A stretch of DNA of 64,000 nt from Nonomuraea solani (GTDB lineage Bacteria; Actinomycetota; Actinomycetes; Streptosporangiales; Streptosporangiaceae), in contig NZ_FNVT01000021.1 in NCBI RefSeq assembly GCF_900108335.1, forward strand, positions 124,001 to 188,000, written 5' to 3'. The notes beneath the pieces are model-generated. The model saw only the letters and a program-made list of their open reading frames with translations. It searched no databases and was not told the origin of the DNA. A program made the position numbers and the translations under genes. This document shows positions 51,750 to 60,765 of this stretch, piece after piece. Each line of letters starts with the position of its first letter. Positions within the stretch are counted from its first letter, which is position 1.

Positions 51750-53561
51750 GTGGCGGGAGGCTGGGAGCGAGCGCGCGACATCTCGCGGCGGATGGCGCAT
51801 GGCGCCGCCGGTGCGGGGCGTGCGACCGTGCGCGCGAGCAAGGCCACCGCGAGCGGCACGGCGCGGGCGAGCAAAGCGACCGCCAGCGGCGCCCGAAAAG
51901 TCGGCAAAGCCACGCGGCGGCTGACGAACGCCAACGGCGCCGATCGCACCGGGCTCGGCCGCCTGATCGAGCTGTCGGCCGGCAACAGCGCCACTGACGC
52001 GGCCGTCACGGTGGCGCTGGCCAGCACGGTGTTCTTCGGCGTGCCCGTGGGCGAGGCCCGCGGTTCGGTGGCCCTTTACCTGGTCATCACCATGCTGCCG
52101 TTCGCGCTGCTGGCGCCGTTCGTGGGGCCGATCCTCGACAAGTTCAGGTCGGGGCGCCGCTACGTGATGGCCGGGACGCTGTTCGGGCGAGGGCTGCTCT
52201 GCTTCGCGATGGCCGCCGCGGTGGGGCCCGGCGACCTGCCGACGCTGTTCATCGGGGCGCTGGGCGTGCTGGTGCTGTCGAAGGCGTACAACGTGTCGCG
52301 GGCGGCGATCATGCCGAGCGTGCTGCCCGCCGACATCTCGCTGGTGTCGGCGAACGCGCGGGTGGCGTTGTTCACGCTGGTCGCGGCCGGGGTGGCGGTG
52401 CCGGTCGGGGCGGGGCTGACCGCGTGGCTGGGCAGCGCGATGGTGTTGCGCGTCGCGATGGTGGCGTTCCTGCTGCTCGGCGTCGCCGCGGTACGCCTGC
52501 CGCGGCACATCGACTCGCCCGACCTGGAAGAGGAGGGCGCCCCGACCCGCTGGCGCACCCTGCTCAAGGTGGGGCCCGCGGTCGCCGAGGCCGTCTGGGC
52601 CAACGTGGCGCTGCGGATCTTCTCCGGGTTCCTGCTGTTCTTCCTGCTGTTCCTGGTGCAGGACAAGGCGGTGCCGTGGCTGGCGGCAGACCAGCCGTGG
52701 GCGCGTGACCCGTTCTTCGACATCCCGAAGACCATCGCGCTGCTCGCGGCGGCGGCCGGGCTGGGCGGCCTGCTGGGCGCCGCGGTCGCGAACTGGACGC
52801 GCAACCACGCGCCGCAGCTCATCGTGCTCGTCACGCTGGCCGTGGCCGCCGTGACCACCATCGTCACCGCGATCTTCTTCGGCCTGTGGGCGGCGCTGGC
52901 GGTCGGCCTGGTCACGGCCTTCGCTCAGGAGCTGGGCAAGCTGGCGCTCGACGCGATCGTGCAGCGGGAGATCGGCGAGGAGGTGCGCTCGTCGACGTTC
53001 GGGGTGGTCGAGGCGGTGCTGCAGCTCGCGTGGGTGTTCGGTGGCCTGTTCGGGCTGGTGCTCTCACTGTCGCAGAGCGGCGTGGCCGGGCTGGTGACGC
53101 TGGCGGTCGTCCTGACCGGCACGCTCGGCTGGCTGCTGATCGCCAGGCGCAAGCGCGTCCGCGCCACCAAGGCGAAGCTACGCCGGCAACGCGCCGAAGC
53201 GGCCGCCCACGCCGAAACGGCCAACCGCATGGAAGCCGCCGACCCTATGGAAGCCCCCGCCTACGCCGACGCCGCCGACCACAACGGAGCGGCTGAACGC
53301 AACGGAGCGGCTGAACGCAACGGAGCGGCTGACTTCAAGGGAACGGCTGATCGCAACGGAACGCCCGACCGCACCGAGGCCGCCGACCACACCGCGGCAC
53401 CCGACCACACCGAGACCGTCGACTTCGCCGACCCTGCCGATCAGCGGGCCGACCAGCGGGCCGACCAGCGGGCCGATCGGCGAACCGACCACCAGGGCGA
53501 GAAGCAGCGGCGGGGCGACACCCTCGACTCGACGAAGCCCCTGACCAACCCGCACGGCTGA
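51750..53561 (+). CDS. MFS transporter with long basic N-terminus and repeat-rich C-terminal tail
   Basis: About 603 residues. Residues 1-75 are Ala/Lys/Arg-rich (RASKATASGTARASKATASG). Then 12 TMs: FFGVPVGEARGSVALYL, GPILDKFRSGRRYVMAG and SKAYNVSRAAIMPSVLPADI (like Rv0876c-type actinobacterial MFS). The final 110 residues are hydrophilic Ala/Asp/Arg repeats encoded by 18- and 12-base tandem DNA repeats. The start is the GTG at 51750; ATG 51792 is possible. No substrate is known. It lies divergently next to DUF3027. Confidence 0.78.
   Translation: MAGGWERARDISRRMAHGAAGAGRATVRASKATASGTARASKATASGARKVGKATRRLTNANGADRTGLGRLIELSAGNSATDAAVTVALASTVFFGVPVGEARGSVALYLVITMLPFALLAPFVGPILDKFRSGRRYVMAGTLFGRGLLCFAMAAAVGPGDLPTLFIGALGVLVLSKAYNVSRAAIMPSVLPADISLVSANARVALFTLVAAGVAVPVGAGLTAWLGSAMVLRVAMVAFLLLGVAAVRLPRHIDSPDLEEEGAPTRWRTLLKVGPAVAEAVWANVALRIFSGFLLFFLLFLVQDKAVPWLAADQPWARDPFFDIPKTIALLAAAAGLGGLLGAAVANWTRNHAPQLIVLVTLAVAAVTTIVTAIFFGLWAALAVGLVTAFAQELGKLALDAIVQREIGEEVRSSTFGVVEAVLQLAWVFGGLFGLVLSLSQSGVAGLVTLAVVLTGTLGWLLIARRKRVRATKAKLRRQRAEAAAHAETANRMEAADPMEAPAYADAADHNGAAERNGAAERNGAADFKGTADRNGTPDRTEAADHTAAPDHTETVDFADPADQRADQRADQRADRRTDHQGEKQRRGDTLDSTKPLTNPHG
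53283..53333 (+). repeat. 18-bp tandem repeat in the MFS 3' end
   Basis: AACGGAGCGGCTGAACGC occurs at 53283-53300 and 53301-53318, with a partial third copy. It encodes the NGAAER repeats of the tail. Confidence 0.85.
53439..53474 (+). repeat. 12-bp tandem repeat in the MFS 3' end
   Basis: GATCAGCGGGCC followed by two copies of GACCAGCGGGCC and a degenerate fourth (53475-53486). It encodes DQRA repeats. The unit shares CCAGCG with the 13-bp repeat at 50651. Confidence 0.85.
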
Positions 53562-53591
53562 CCGCCCCCGAAACGGCCGCCCCCGGTGGTG

Positions 53592-53987
53592 TTACGCGTC
53601 GAGGTCGTCCGCGACGGCCCTGAGGACCTGGGCGATCTTCTTGGCGTGCGCCGCGTCCGGATGCTTGCCACGCTGGTAAGAAGTCGAGACGTCATCGAGC
53701 AGCTTGATCAGGTCCTCGACGATGACCACCATCTCGTCCGGCTTCTTCCGCTTGGCCTTGGGCTTGACCTTGGCCAGCGTCGGCGGCTGATCCAGGATCC
53801 TGACGGACAGCGCCTGCTGGCCCCGCCGCCCCTCGGCCACGCCGAACTCGACCTTCTGGCCGGGCTTGAGCGGGGCCGCACCAGTGGGAAGCGCGGAGGA
53901 ATGCACGAAGACCTCACCGCCGTCGTCGCGGGTGAGGAAGCCGAAACCCTTGTCGGCGTCGTACCACTTGACCTTGCCACTCGGCAC
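53592..53987 (-). CDS. Cold-shock domain protein with C-terminal extension
   Basis: 131 residues. The N-terminal 65 form a cold-shock domain: GKVKWYDADKGFGFLTRDDGGEVFVHSS contains RNP1 (KGFGFL) and RNP2 (VFVHSS). The extension (66-131) has a basic KVKPKAKRKKP and a helical segment (VVIVEDLIKLLDDVSTSYQRGKHPDA). It is a single-stranded nucleic-acid binding protein, probably an RNA chaperone. GTG at 53987. It resembles actinobacterial CspB-like proteins of about 135 residues, which share this tail. Confidence 0.88.
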   Translation of the reverse strand: MPSGKVKWYDADKGFGFLTRDDGGEVFVHSSALPTGAAPLKPGQKVEFGVAEGRRGQQALSVRILDQPPTLAKVKPKAKRKKPDEMVVIVEDLIKLLDDVSTSYQRGKHPDAAHAKKIAQVLRAVADDLDA

Positions 53988-54080
53988 AGGAGGACCTCGT
54001 TCAAACAGTCGAAAAGAAGGATGGATGGATGTAGGTTATGCCCCGCGCCGCGCCAGGGCGACCGGGTAAATGCGGGGCAA

Positions 54081-54701
54081 TTATCCGGGTTCGTCATGCT
54101 CGCGCCATCCGGCGAACCACGCGGCGAATTCGGTCAGGTCGCCCAGTGCCACATCTGCTCCGTGATCACGCAGCTCTCCCACCGTGTAAGGGCCGGTCGC
54201 AACCGTCACACTGACGGCCCCACCGGCGCGGGCCGCCTCGATGTCCGCGACATGGTCACCAACATAAGCCGCCGCGCCGAAGCGCGCGAGTGCCGATCCC
54301 TTGGCGGCGCCGAAAAGCGATCCGACCACTTCGTCCACGGCGAGCCCGAGGGATTCGACGGTGCCACGGGCGTCCCGGACGTTCTTGCCGGTCACCACGA
54401 TGACGCGGCCGCCGCCCCGGCGTACGACGTCGATCGCGTCGTGCGCGCCCCGCATGGCGGTGTGCACCGGAACTCCCATAGCCGGATATATCTCCCTATA
54501 GAGATCGGCAGCCGCCGCGACCTCTTCCGCGGGCAGCCAGTTCGCCAGTTCCATCTCCAGCGGCGGCCCCAGCCTGCGCACGATCGCCGCGCTGTCGAAA
54601 GGCACGCCCAATCGAACGGCCAGCTCGTCGTAAACGGCCGCGATCCCGGCTCTGGTGTCGGCCAAAGTCATGTCAAGGTCGAATCCCACTGAAGTCGTCA
54701 C
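54081..54701 (-). CDS. HAD-superfamily hydrolase (phosphoglycolate phosphatase-like)
   Basis: A 206-residue protein starting VTTSVGFDLDMTLADT, with the nucleophile Asp in motif I (FDLDMTL), motif II Thr in VIVVTGKN, motif III Lys in AAKGSALARFG and motif IV in YVGDHVADIEAA. It is a C1-cap HAD phosphatase. GTG at 54701 is used; a TTCAGTGGG start further in is not preferred. It may dephosphorylate a sugar or glycolate phosphate; substrate unknown. The upstream in-frame extension (to 55127) covers another gene and is rejected. Confidence 0.85.
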   Translation of the reverse strand: MTTSVGFDLDMTLADTRAGIAAVYDELAVRLGVPFDSAAIVRRLGPPLEMELANWLPAEEVAAAADLYREIYPAMGVPVHTAMRGAHDAIDVVRRGGGRVIVVTGKNVRDARGTVESLGLAVDEVVGSLFGAAKGSALARFGAAAYVGDHVADIEAARAGGAVSVTVATGPYTVGELRDHGADVALGDLTEFAAWFAGWREHDEPG

Positions 54702-54803
54702 AGTCTGCAGGATGCCAAACAAGGCTCTACCCGCCGCAACGGGCCCTTGTTCTGGGACCGCTGGAATGGGAAGAAAGGAATTACTTATTGGAGAGGAGCG
54801 GCC

Positions 54804-55199
54804 GTGACCGACACCCCCCAGCCGCCGCACGCCGGAGACCGGCTCGTCGCCTCCTCCGCGCCGCCCCGCCCGCACAGGCCCGCCAGGCCGGGCGGACGCG
54901 TCGCGACCCCCTGGCAGCGCGTCGTGGGCTCCCTGGCCTACCTGGTGAAGCTGGCCTCCAGGGTGGCCGCGCTCATCGTGGTGCTCTACGCGGTCTTCAC
55001 GGTGTTCAGGGCCAACCCGTTCAACGTCTGGTACCAGTTCGTCGAGTCGCTCGCCGCACCGCTCTCGCTGGGCCTGGCCAACCTGTTCCAGCTCGCCGAC
55101 CCGCGCTGGACGGCCCTGGTCAACCATGGGCTCGCCGCCGTCGTCTGGCTGATCGCGGGCTCCGCTCTGGCGAGCCTGATCCGACGCGCCGCTCCGTAA
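54804..55199 (+). CDS. Small membrane protein, unknown function
   Basis: 131 residues: a Pro-rich cytoplasmic N-terminus (about 1-38), TM1 (about 43-72, AYLVKLASRVAALIVVLYAVFTVF), a periplasmic segment (NPFNVWYQFVESLAAPLSLGLANLF) and TM2 (about 108-126). GGAGAGGAGCGGCC precedes the GTG at 54804, deciding the start. Similar small integral membrane proteins occur next to HAD and TetR genes in actinomycetes. Function not known. Confidence 0.72.
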   Translation: MTDTPQPPHAGDRLVASSAPPRPHRPARPGGRVATPWQRVVGSLAYLVKLASRVAALIVVLYAVFTVFRANPFNVWYQFVESLAAPLSLGLANLFQLADPRWTALVNHGLAAVVWLIAGSALASLIRRAAP

Positions 55200-55233
55200 C
55201 TACTACTCTCCTTACGGAGGTATCAGGATAGAT

Positions 55234-55851
55234 ATGACCAGATCGACGCGTGAGCGGATCATCGATGAGGCCCTGCGGCTGTTCGCCGAGCGGGGCTACT
55301 CCGCCACGTCCGTGGCCGAGATCGAGGCCGCGTCAGGGCTCTCTCCCGGCGCGGGAGGGCTCTACAGGCACTTCAAGTCCAAGTACGAGGTGCTCGCCGC
55401 GGCGATCAACGAGCACGCCGCCCGTACCAGGAGCCAGGTGGCCGACAGCCTGGCCGAGCTGAGCGGCATGGAAGCCTCGGTGGCCCTGGAGGAACGCCTG
55501 TCGCACGTCTGCCGGGCCGGGCTGGCCAAGGTGCGCGAGGAGTCCGAGCTGACCCGGGTCTTCTTCCGCGACCTGAGCCAGTTCCCCGAACTCGTCTGCG
55601 TCGTACGGGACGGTCTGCTGCAGCCCATGTTCGACGCGATCGTCGTCTGGTTCCAGGCGCAGCCCGAATACCGCGACGCCAAGCTCGACTGGGCCGGCAT
55701 CGCGACCGTGCTCGGCGGCTCGGTGGTGCACTATCGGCTGTTCCAGGAGACGGTGGGCGAGTTGCCGGGACACGCGGAGAAGGACCAGTTCGTCGCCGCC
55801 TGGGTACGCCTCGCGGTCGGCCTGCTTCCCAGCCCCGCCCCGGTCAGTTGA
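55234..55851 (+). CDS. TetR family transcriptional regulator
   Basis: 205 residues. N-terminal HTH (about 1-50): TRERIIDEALRLFAERGYSATSVAEIEAASGLSPGAGGLYRHFKSK. The rest is helical (EESELTRVFFRDLSQFPELV) and forms the ligand pocket and dimer interface. AGGA five bases before the ATG is the ribosome site. It is convergent with the HAAS-domain protein gene and overlaps its end by 8 bases. The target may be the small membrane protein gene just upstream; ligand unknown. Confidence 0.88.
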   Translation: MTRSTRERIIDEALRLFAERGYSATSVAEIEAASGLSPGAGGLYRHFKSKYEVLAAAINEHAARTRSQVADSLAELSGMEASVALEERLSHVCRAGLAKVREESELTRVFFRDLSQFPELVCVVRDGLLQPMFDAIVVWFQAQPEYRDAKLDWAGIATVLGGSVVHYRLFQETVGELPGHAEKDQFVAAWVRLAVGLLPSPAPVS

Positions 55852-56689
55852 AGTCGAGCAACCGGTAGGCCAGCCACACCACGCCCAGCCCCGTACCGAT
55901 CATGAACATCGTGCCGCTGACGTCGAAGAACTGCGTGATGAACGCCTGCAGCCCGGCCTCGGTCCCCACCCGCAGGCCGCCGATGAGCACCCCGCCCACC
56001 GAGTAGGCCAGCAGCGGCGCGCCGATCCCGATGATCTTGTCGCGCACGGTCCAGGTGTCGCTGAACAGCACCAGCGCGGCCCCTGCCGCCCACACCACCA
56101 CCGGAACCTGGAAGATCGCCAGCGGCGGCAGATCGAACGGCACCAGCAGCGCCGCCACCACCAGAATCACCATCGCGGCCGTGTCGCGCGGATGTTCCTT
56201 GATGAGCGTCCTGGCGTCCCGGCCGCCGGTGGCCATCGGGTTGGCGCTGAACATGGCCGCCCTGCGCAGCCCCGCGAACGGCAGCCCCCGGCCCTCCTGC
56301 CGGCGGCTGACCCGCTCCTGGGCGATTCGCCGGTACGCCCGCACGCCGGGCGGCGCGCCGTGGTCGTCGACGATGGCGGGGAAGCTGAGCGTGGAGCCGG
56401 TGCCGCGCGGAGCCACCTCCGGCGGCGCGCCGGCCGCCTCGCGCCTGGTCGCCACCCCTGCCTCGGCCAGCCGGCGCACCTCGCGCTCGACCAGGGCGGC
56501 CGGATCGCCGAACCGGGCCAGCACCTTCGCCACCTCGCGGGCGTTCTGGCTGCCGTGCCGCTCGGCCTCGATCCTGGCCCGCAGCCGCTTGGCGAAGTCG
56601 AGCCGCTGGTCGGCCCTGAGCACGCCGTGGGCGGCGTCGGCCGCCTTGCTGACGTAGTTCAGGACGAGCTGGTCCGCGCGCTCTATCAC
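55844..56689 (-). CDS. HAAS-domain integral membrane protein
   Basis: About 281 residues from the GTG at 56689 (an ATG at 56722 would add 11). The N-terminal helical domain VIERADQLVLNYVSKAADAAHG ... LDFAKRLRARIEAERHG ... VAKVLARFGDPAALVEREVRRL resembles the HAAS sensor domain. Four hydrophobic segments follow (about residues 150-175, 180-200, 205-225, 240-270). No catalytic motif is seen. It is divergent from the XPB-associated gene across about 35 bases. Confidence 0.7.
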   Translation of the reverse strand: MIERADQLVLNYVSKAADAAHGVLRADQRLDFAKRLRARIEAERHGSQNAREVAKVLARFGDPAALVEREVRRLAEAGVATRREAAGAPPEVAPRGTGSTLSFPAIVDDHGAPPGVRAYRRIAQERVSRRQEGRGLPFAGLRRAAMFSANPMATGGRDARTLIKEHPRDTAAMVILVVAALLVPFDLPPLAIFQVPVVVWAAGAALVLFSDTWTVRDKIIGIGAPLLAYSVGGVLIGGLRVGTEAGLQAFITQFFDVSGTMFMIGTGLGVVWLAYRLLDFN

Positions 56690-56725
56690 GCCTAGCAATG
56701 CTGCCCCAATCAGGGGGGACATACC

Positions 56726-59068
56726 ATGGCAACGATGGAGTTCACGGAGTGGATCAGGGGGCGCACCGACGGCCAGCTTCGGGCGCTCGTCTCCGCGCGG
56801 CCCGAGTTGATCACTCCGGTGCCCGCGCATCTGGAGGGCCTCGCCGCACGGGCGGGCAGCCCCTCGGCGATCGGCAGGGTGCTCGACCGGCTCGACCGGT
56901 TCACGCTGGCCGTCGTGGAGACGCTGGCGGCCCAGGACGGCCCTTTGTCGAAGGACGCGCTGCGCGACCTCATCGGCGCCGCCCTCGACGACTCATCGGC
57001 CCCTGAGCCCGCGCTGAAGGCCGCGCTCGGCAGACTGTACGAACTCGCGCTGGTCTACGGCCCCGACGAGGCGCTCGAACTGGGCCCTGGCGTGCGCAAA
57101 CTGCTCGACGACCCGGCCGGGCTCGGCCCGCGGGCCCTGGACGCGTTCCGGCACCACGCTCCCGAGCAGTTGGAGGAGATGGCCGACGACATCGCCCCGG
57201 GCACCGAGGGCTCCGGCAAGGAGCGCCTGGCGGCCGCCCTGTCCGCGCCGGCCGCGCTCATCGAGTCCGTCTCCCCGGAGGCCAAGAACGCCCTCGACCA
57301 GCTCGTCTGGGGCCCGCCGACCGGCCGCGTGCCCAATGCCAGGCGCGAGGTGCGCGTCGGCTCCGCTCGCTCGCCCATCGAGGAGCTGCTGGCGCGCGGC
57401 CTGCTGGCGGCCACCGGCGAGGAGAGCGTGACGCTGCCCCGCGAGGTCGGCCTCCACCTGCGCGGCGGCCGGGTACACCGGGGCCTGCTGGCCGTGCCCC
57501 CGCCACTCGAAGGCGCCGCCCGCGACCGCAAGCTGGCCGACCGTACGGCGGCCGGGCAGGCGTTCTCGTTCGTCAGGTCCGTCGAGGAGCTGTGCGAGCG
57601 GTGGAGCATCGAGCCGCCCGGCGTCCTGCGTACCGGCGGGCTGGGCGTTCGTGACCTGAAGCGCACGGCGGGCGAGCTGGACCTGCCCGAGTGGGTGGCG
57701 GCGCTGGTCATCGAGGTGGCGCACGCGGCCGGGCTGATCGCGGCCGGTGGCGGCGTGGACGGCGAGTGGCTGCCGACCTCGGGCTACGACCTGTGGCGGG
57801 TCAGGGCGACCGAAGACCGGTGGGTGGCGCTGGCGGCCATGTGGCTGCAGATGGACCGGGTGCCCGGCCTCGTCGGCGACCGGGACGAACGCGACAGACC
57901 ACTCAACGCCCTGCACACCGACCTGCGCAGGTCCGCCGCGCCGGCGGTCAGGGCGGCCACGCTCGGCGTGCTCGCCGCGGCGCCGGGGCTGGCGCCCAGC
58001 CGCGACTCCGTGCTCGAACGGCTGGCGTGGGAGCAGCCGCGCCGCCGGGGGCCGCTGCGCGAGCAGCTCACCGAGTTCGCGCTGCGGGAGGCCGAGCAGA
58101 TCGGCGTGACCGGGCTCGGCGCGCTGTCCGGGCACGGGCGCGCGCTCGTCGAGGGCGGCGACGCGGCCAAGGTGCTGGCGCCGCTGCTGCCCGAACCCGT
58201 CGATCACGTGCTGCTGCAGGCCGACCTCACCGCCGTCGCGCCCGGGCCGCTCACCAGCGAGCTGAACCGCTGGATGACGCTCACCGCCGACGTCGAGTCG
58301 AAGGGCGGGGCCACGGTCTACCGGTTCAGCGAGACCTCGGTCCGGCGGGCGCTCGACGCGGGGCACGGTGGCGAGGAGCTGGTGTCGATGCTGGCCCGCC
58401 ACTCGGCGACGCCGGTGCCGCAGGCGCTGTCCTACCTGGTGACCGATGTGGCCAGGCGGCACGGGCGGATCCGGGTGGGCACCGCGAGCGCGTACATCCG
58501 GTGTGACGATCCCGCGCTGCTCGACCAGATCACCGCCGACCGCCGCTCCGCCGCGCTGCGGCTGCGGCGGCTGGCCCCGACCGTCATCGCCTCCCGCTCG
58601 TCCAGGGCGGCGCTGGTCGACTCGCTGCGGGCCATGGGGTACGCGCCCGTCGCCGAATCGCTCGACGGCGACGTCATCGTCTCCCAGCTCGAGAGCCGCC
58701 GCACCGAGGGGCTGGCCCCGGCCCGTGTGGTGGCGTCGGCCAACGGCCTGGACCCCGAGGTCGCGACGGCGGCCGTGCGGGCGCTGCGGGCCGGCGACGC
58801 GGCTCACCTGGCGCGCCGCGAGCCCGTCGACGCCCCTGGCGGGCAGGTGCCGCGCGGGCCCGCCACGGCCACGATCTCGGCCCTGCAGGAGGCCATCAAG
58901 CAGGGCGTACGCGTGTGGATCGGCTATCTCGACTCGCAGGGCAACGCGACCTCACGCATCCTGGAGCCGGCCCGCATGGAGGGCGGCTACCTGACCGCCT
59001 ACGACGAGACGAGAGCGGCCGTGCACCGCTTCGCCCTCCACCGCATCACGGGCGTGGCCGGCCTCTGA
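56726..59068 (+). CDS. XPB-associated helicase-like protein with C-terminal WYL domain
   Basis: A 780-residue protein without P-loop or DEAH motif. The N-terminal 500 residues are helical winged-helix-like repeats (TDGQLRALVSARPELITPVPAHL...), the central part (about 500-640: PLLPEPVDHVLLQADLTAVAPGPL and VGTASAYIRCDDPALL) matches the XPB/Ssl2-like domain of Rv0862c-type proteins, and the last 60 (SALQEAIKQGVRVWIGYLDSQG to the end) look like a WYL ligand-binding fold. It usually neighbours XPB; here XPB lies 3.7 kb away. ATG at 56726 with AGGGGGG upstream. Role in DNA repair is inferred. Confidence 0.85.
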   Translation: MATMEFTEWIRGRTDGQLRALVSARPELITPVPAHLEGLAARAGSPSAIGRVLDRLDRFTLAVVETLAAQDGPLSKDALRDLIGAALDDSSAPEPALKAALGRLYELALVYGPDEALELGPGVRKLLDDPAGLGPRALDAFRHHAPEQLEEMADDIAPGTEGSGKERLAAALSAPAALIESVSPEAKNALDQLVWGPPTGRVPNARREVRVGSARSPIEELLARGLLAATGEESVTLPREVGLHLRGGRVHRGLLAVPPPLEGAARDRKLADRTAAGQAFSFVRSVEELCERWSIEPPGVLRTGGLGVRDLKRTAGELDLPEWVAALVIEVAHAAGLIAAGGGVDGEWLPTSGYDLWRVRATEDRWVALAAMWLQMDRVPGLVGDRDERDRPLNALHTDLRRSAAPAVRAATLGVLAAAPGLAPSRDSVLERLAWEQPRRRGPLREQLTEFALREAEQIGVTGLGALSGHGRALVEGGDAAKVLAPLLPEPVDHVLLQADLTAVAPGPLTSELNRWMTLTADVESKGGATVYRFSETSVRRALDAGHGGEELVSMLARHSATPVPQALSYLVTDVARRHGRIRVGTASAYIRCDDPALLDQITADRRSAALRLRRLAPTVIASRSSRAALVDSLRAMGYAPVAESLDGDVIVSQLESRRTEGLAPARVVASANGLDPEVATAAVRALRAGDAAHLARREPVDAPGGQVPRGPATATISALQEAIKQGVRVWIGYLDSQGNATSRILEPARMEGGYLTAYDETRAAVHRFALHRITGVAGL

Positions 59069-59071
59069 GCG

Positions 59072-60424
59072 TCACGCGTCTCTGAGCAGCAGCGTCAGCG
59101 ATTGCTCCGCCACCGCCGCCGCGGGCCCGCCGTCGGCGGCGAGCCGGCGCAGGTGCCGCTCGGCGTCGGCCGGGTAGCGGACGGACAGGCCGCCGCTCAG
59201 CGCCGCCGCCGCGGCCGTGGCCGTGCCGGGGTCCGCGGCCCAGCCGAGCGCGAGCCCGAGGGCCTCGGAGGCGAGGACGTCGTCGGCGCTCATGTACGAC
59301 AGCACGTTGGCCGCCGCCACCCGCTCCGCAGCGCTCCCCCGCGCCCAGACGTCCAGGAACTCCTGCCTGACCTCCTTGAGCGAGTGCCCGGCCAGCGCCG
59401 CCACGCCTTCGGCGGCCCGCACCTGGACCTCGCTCCCCTGCCCGGGCAGCGACCTGACCCATTCGCGCAGCGGCTGCCACAACGAGAACCCGTACCTGCC
59501 GACCAGCTCGGCCAGCACCTCACCGCGATGACGCGGCACGCGGAAGCCGGCGACCCCGTCGGCGACGGCGATCAGCGGTCCGCCTGGCGGCCGCCGCCCG
59601 ATCTCGTGGGCGAGCCGCTCCAGCCGGCCGAGCTGCGCGTCGAACGCGGCCTCGCCCAGCCGGTCCGTGAACGCCAGCGCCGCCACGGCCAGCACCTCGC
59701 CCATGGGCGGCTTGGTGTCGAACCAGGCGGCGACCTCCTCGCCCGCCGGCTCGCCGTCGCGCGTCAGCCGCGTGGCCAGGCGCACGACCTCGGCGGGCGT
59801 CGCCAGCCCCAGCACCAGCTCTCTGGCCCGGGCCGGCTCCTCGGAGCCCAGCCCCGCGCGCCGGCCGAACGCGCTCAGGCACAGGTCGAACAGCCCGCCC
59901 GGGTCGGGCGCGGCCCACGCCTGCTCCACCTCGACCGCCTGCGAGGGCGTGCCGTTCCTGCTGATGACCAGGTACGAGCCCAGCTCCGCCAGCTTGCGGG
60001 CCAGGTTGACCAGCTCGGTCCTGTCGGTGCTGGCCGTGATCCAGTCGTGCAGCAGGTAGGCCCGGCCCGGCTCGTATTCGGTCCTGACGAGCAGTTCGTG
60101 CGCGGTGGCGGCCGGGGACAGCACGGTGATCGCGTCACCGTCCGACAGCGACATGCGCGACAGGAGAGCGATGGCCCCCAAGCGCTTGCCCATCTCCTCC
60201 TCGCCGACGAGGACGAGCAGGTGGCGCGCGGACAGCCGGCGCACCGCCTCGGAGAAGCAGGCCGGCTCCAGGTATGAGCGCAGCAGCCCGTCGGCCTCCC
60301 GCCGGTTGAGGTCGCGGGTGGCCGGACCGGCCACCGCCCTCACGTGTTCTCTGACGGCTATGAGGCTCCCGGTGAGCGTTATGTTGTCGAGGTCGATCTC
60401 GCCCGGTTCAGGCGTTTCGGTCAC
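59072..60424 (-). CDS. Degenerate STAND-like NTPase with HEAT-type repeats, unknown function
   Basis: 450 residues. Around 65-165: HLLVLVGEEEMGKRLGAIALL (P-loop-like GxxxxGK, with Arg in place of Ser/Thr), AYLLHDWI (Walker-B-like), SYLVISRNG (sensor-like strand). This order matches STAND/NACHT ATPases, but the key catalytic residues are lost. From about 270 the protein is helical with Ala/Leu-rich HEAT-like repeats (VRAAEGVAALAGHSLKEVRQEFLD...). GTG at 60424 with GAGGTGA upstream. It sits alone between the XPB partner and an AT-richer gap. Function not known; a scaffold or signal role is possible. Confidence 0.7.
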   Translation of the reverse strand: MTETPEPGEIDLDNITLTGSLIAVREHVRAVAGPATRDLNRREADGLLRSYLEPACFSEAVRRLSARHLLVLVGEEEMGKRLGAIALLSRMSLSDGDAITVLSPAATAHELLVRTEYEPGRAYLLHDWITASTDRTELVNLARKLAELGSYLVISRNGTPSQAVEVEQAWAAPDPGGLFDLCLSAFGRRAGLGSEEPARARELVLGLATPAEVVRLATRLTRDGEPAGEEVAAWFDTKPPMGEVLAVAALAFTDRLGEAAFDAQLGRLERLAHEIGRRPPGGPLIAVADGVAGFRVPRHRGEVLAELVGRYGFSLWQPLREWVRSLPGQGSEVQVRAAEGVAALAGHSLKEVRQEFLDVWARGSAAERVAAANVLSYMSADDVLASEALGLALGWAADPGTATAAAAALSGGLSVRYPADAERHLRRLAADGGPAAAVAEQSLTLLLRDA

Positions 60425-60665
60425 GAAGTCACCTCGGGATTAACTGGAAAGTTTTCTACAGGAAATATTCTTGGCCAACGAGATTCTTCGTTTTTATGCG
60501 AGAAGTCGCAGAGCGTCACCAAGCCACTCCGACCTGGCACTTTGCCGATGTGACATGTCGATCAGCCCTCCACGGCTCGTGCCGGGCCCGTGCGGCCCTT
60601 CAGATCTCCCACCATTACACGATCTAGGCCAACTGGAAAACTCGAATGAACATAGAGGGAGATTT

Positions 60666-60704
60666 ATGGCTATTTACGGGCTACAAGAGCACCGTCCACA
60701 ATGA
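60666..60704 (+). CDS. Possible 12-residue leader peptide
   Basis: ATG at 60666 is preceded by AGGGAG with 4 bases spacing, and reads MAIYGLQEHRPQ before a stop. It is about 70 bases before the acyl-CoA ligase start. It could be a leader peptide or chance; the strong ribosome site is the only support. Confidence 0.2.
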   Translation: MAIYGLQEHRPQ

Positions 60705-60736
60705 CTAGTCAAGATCAGATCGGCGGGCTGACGGGC

Positions 60737-60765
60737 TTGACTGAGCGTCCCGCCTCGCATCAGGT
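60737..60765 (+). promoter_or_regulatory. Promoter of the acyl-CoA ligase gene
   Basis: TTGACT (60737-60742), 17 bases, TCAGGT (60760-60765), then 8 bases to the GTG start. A good housekeeping-type promoter with little or no leader. Confidence 0.55.
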
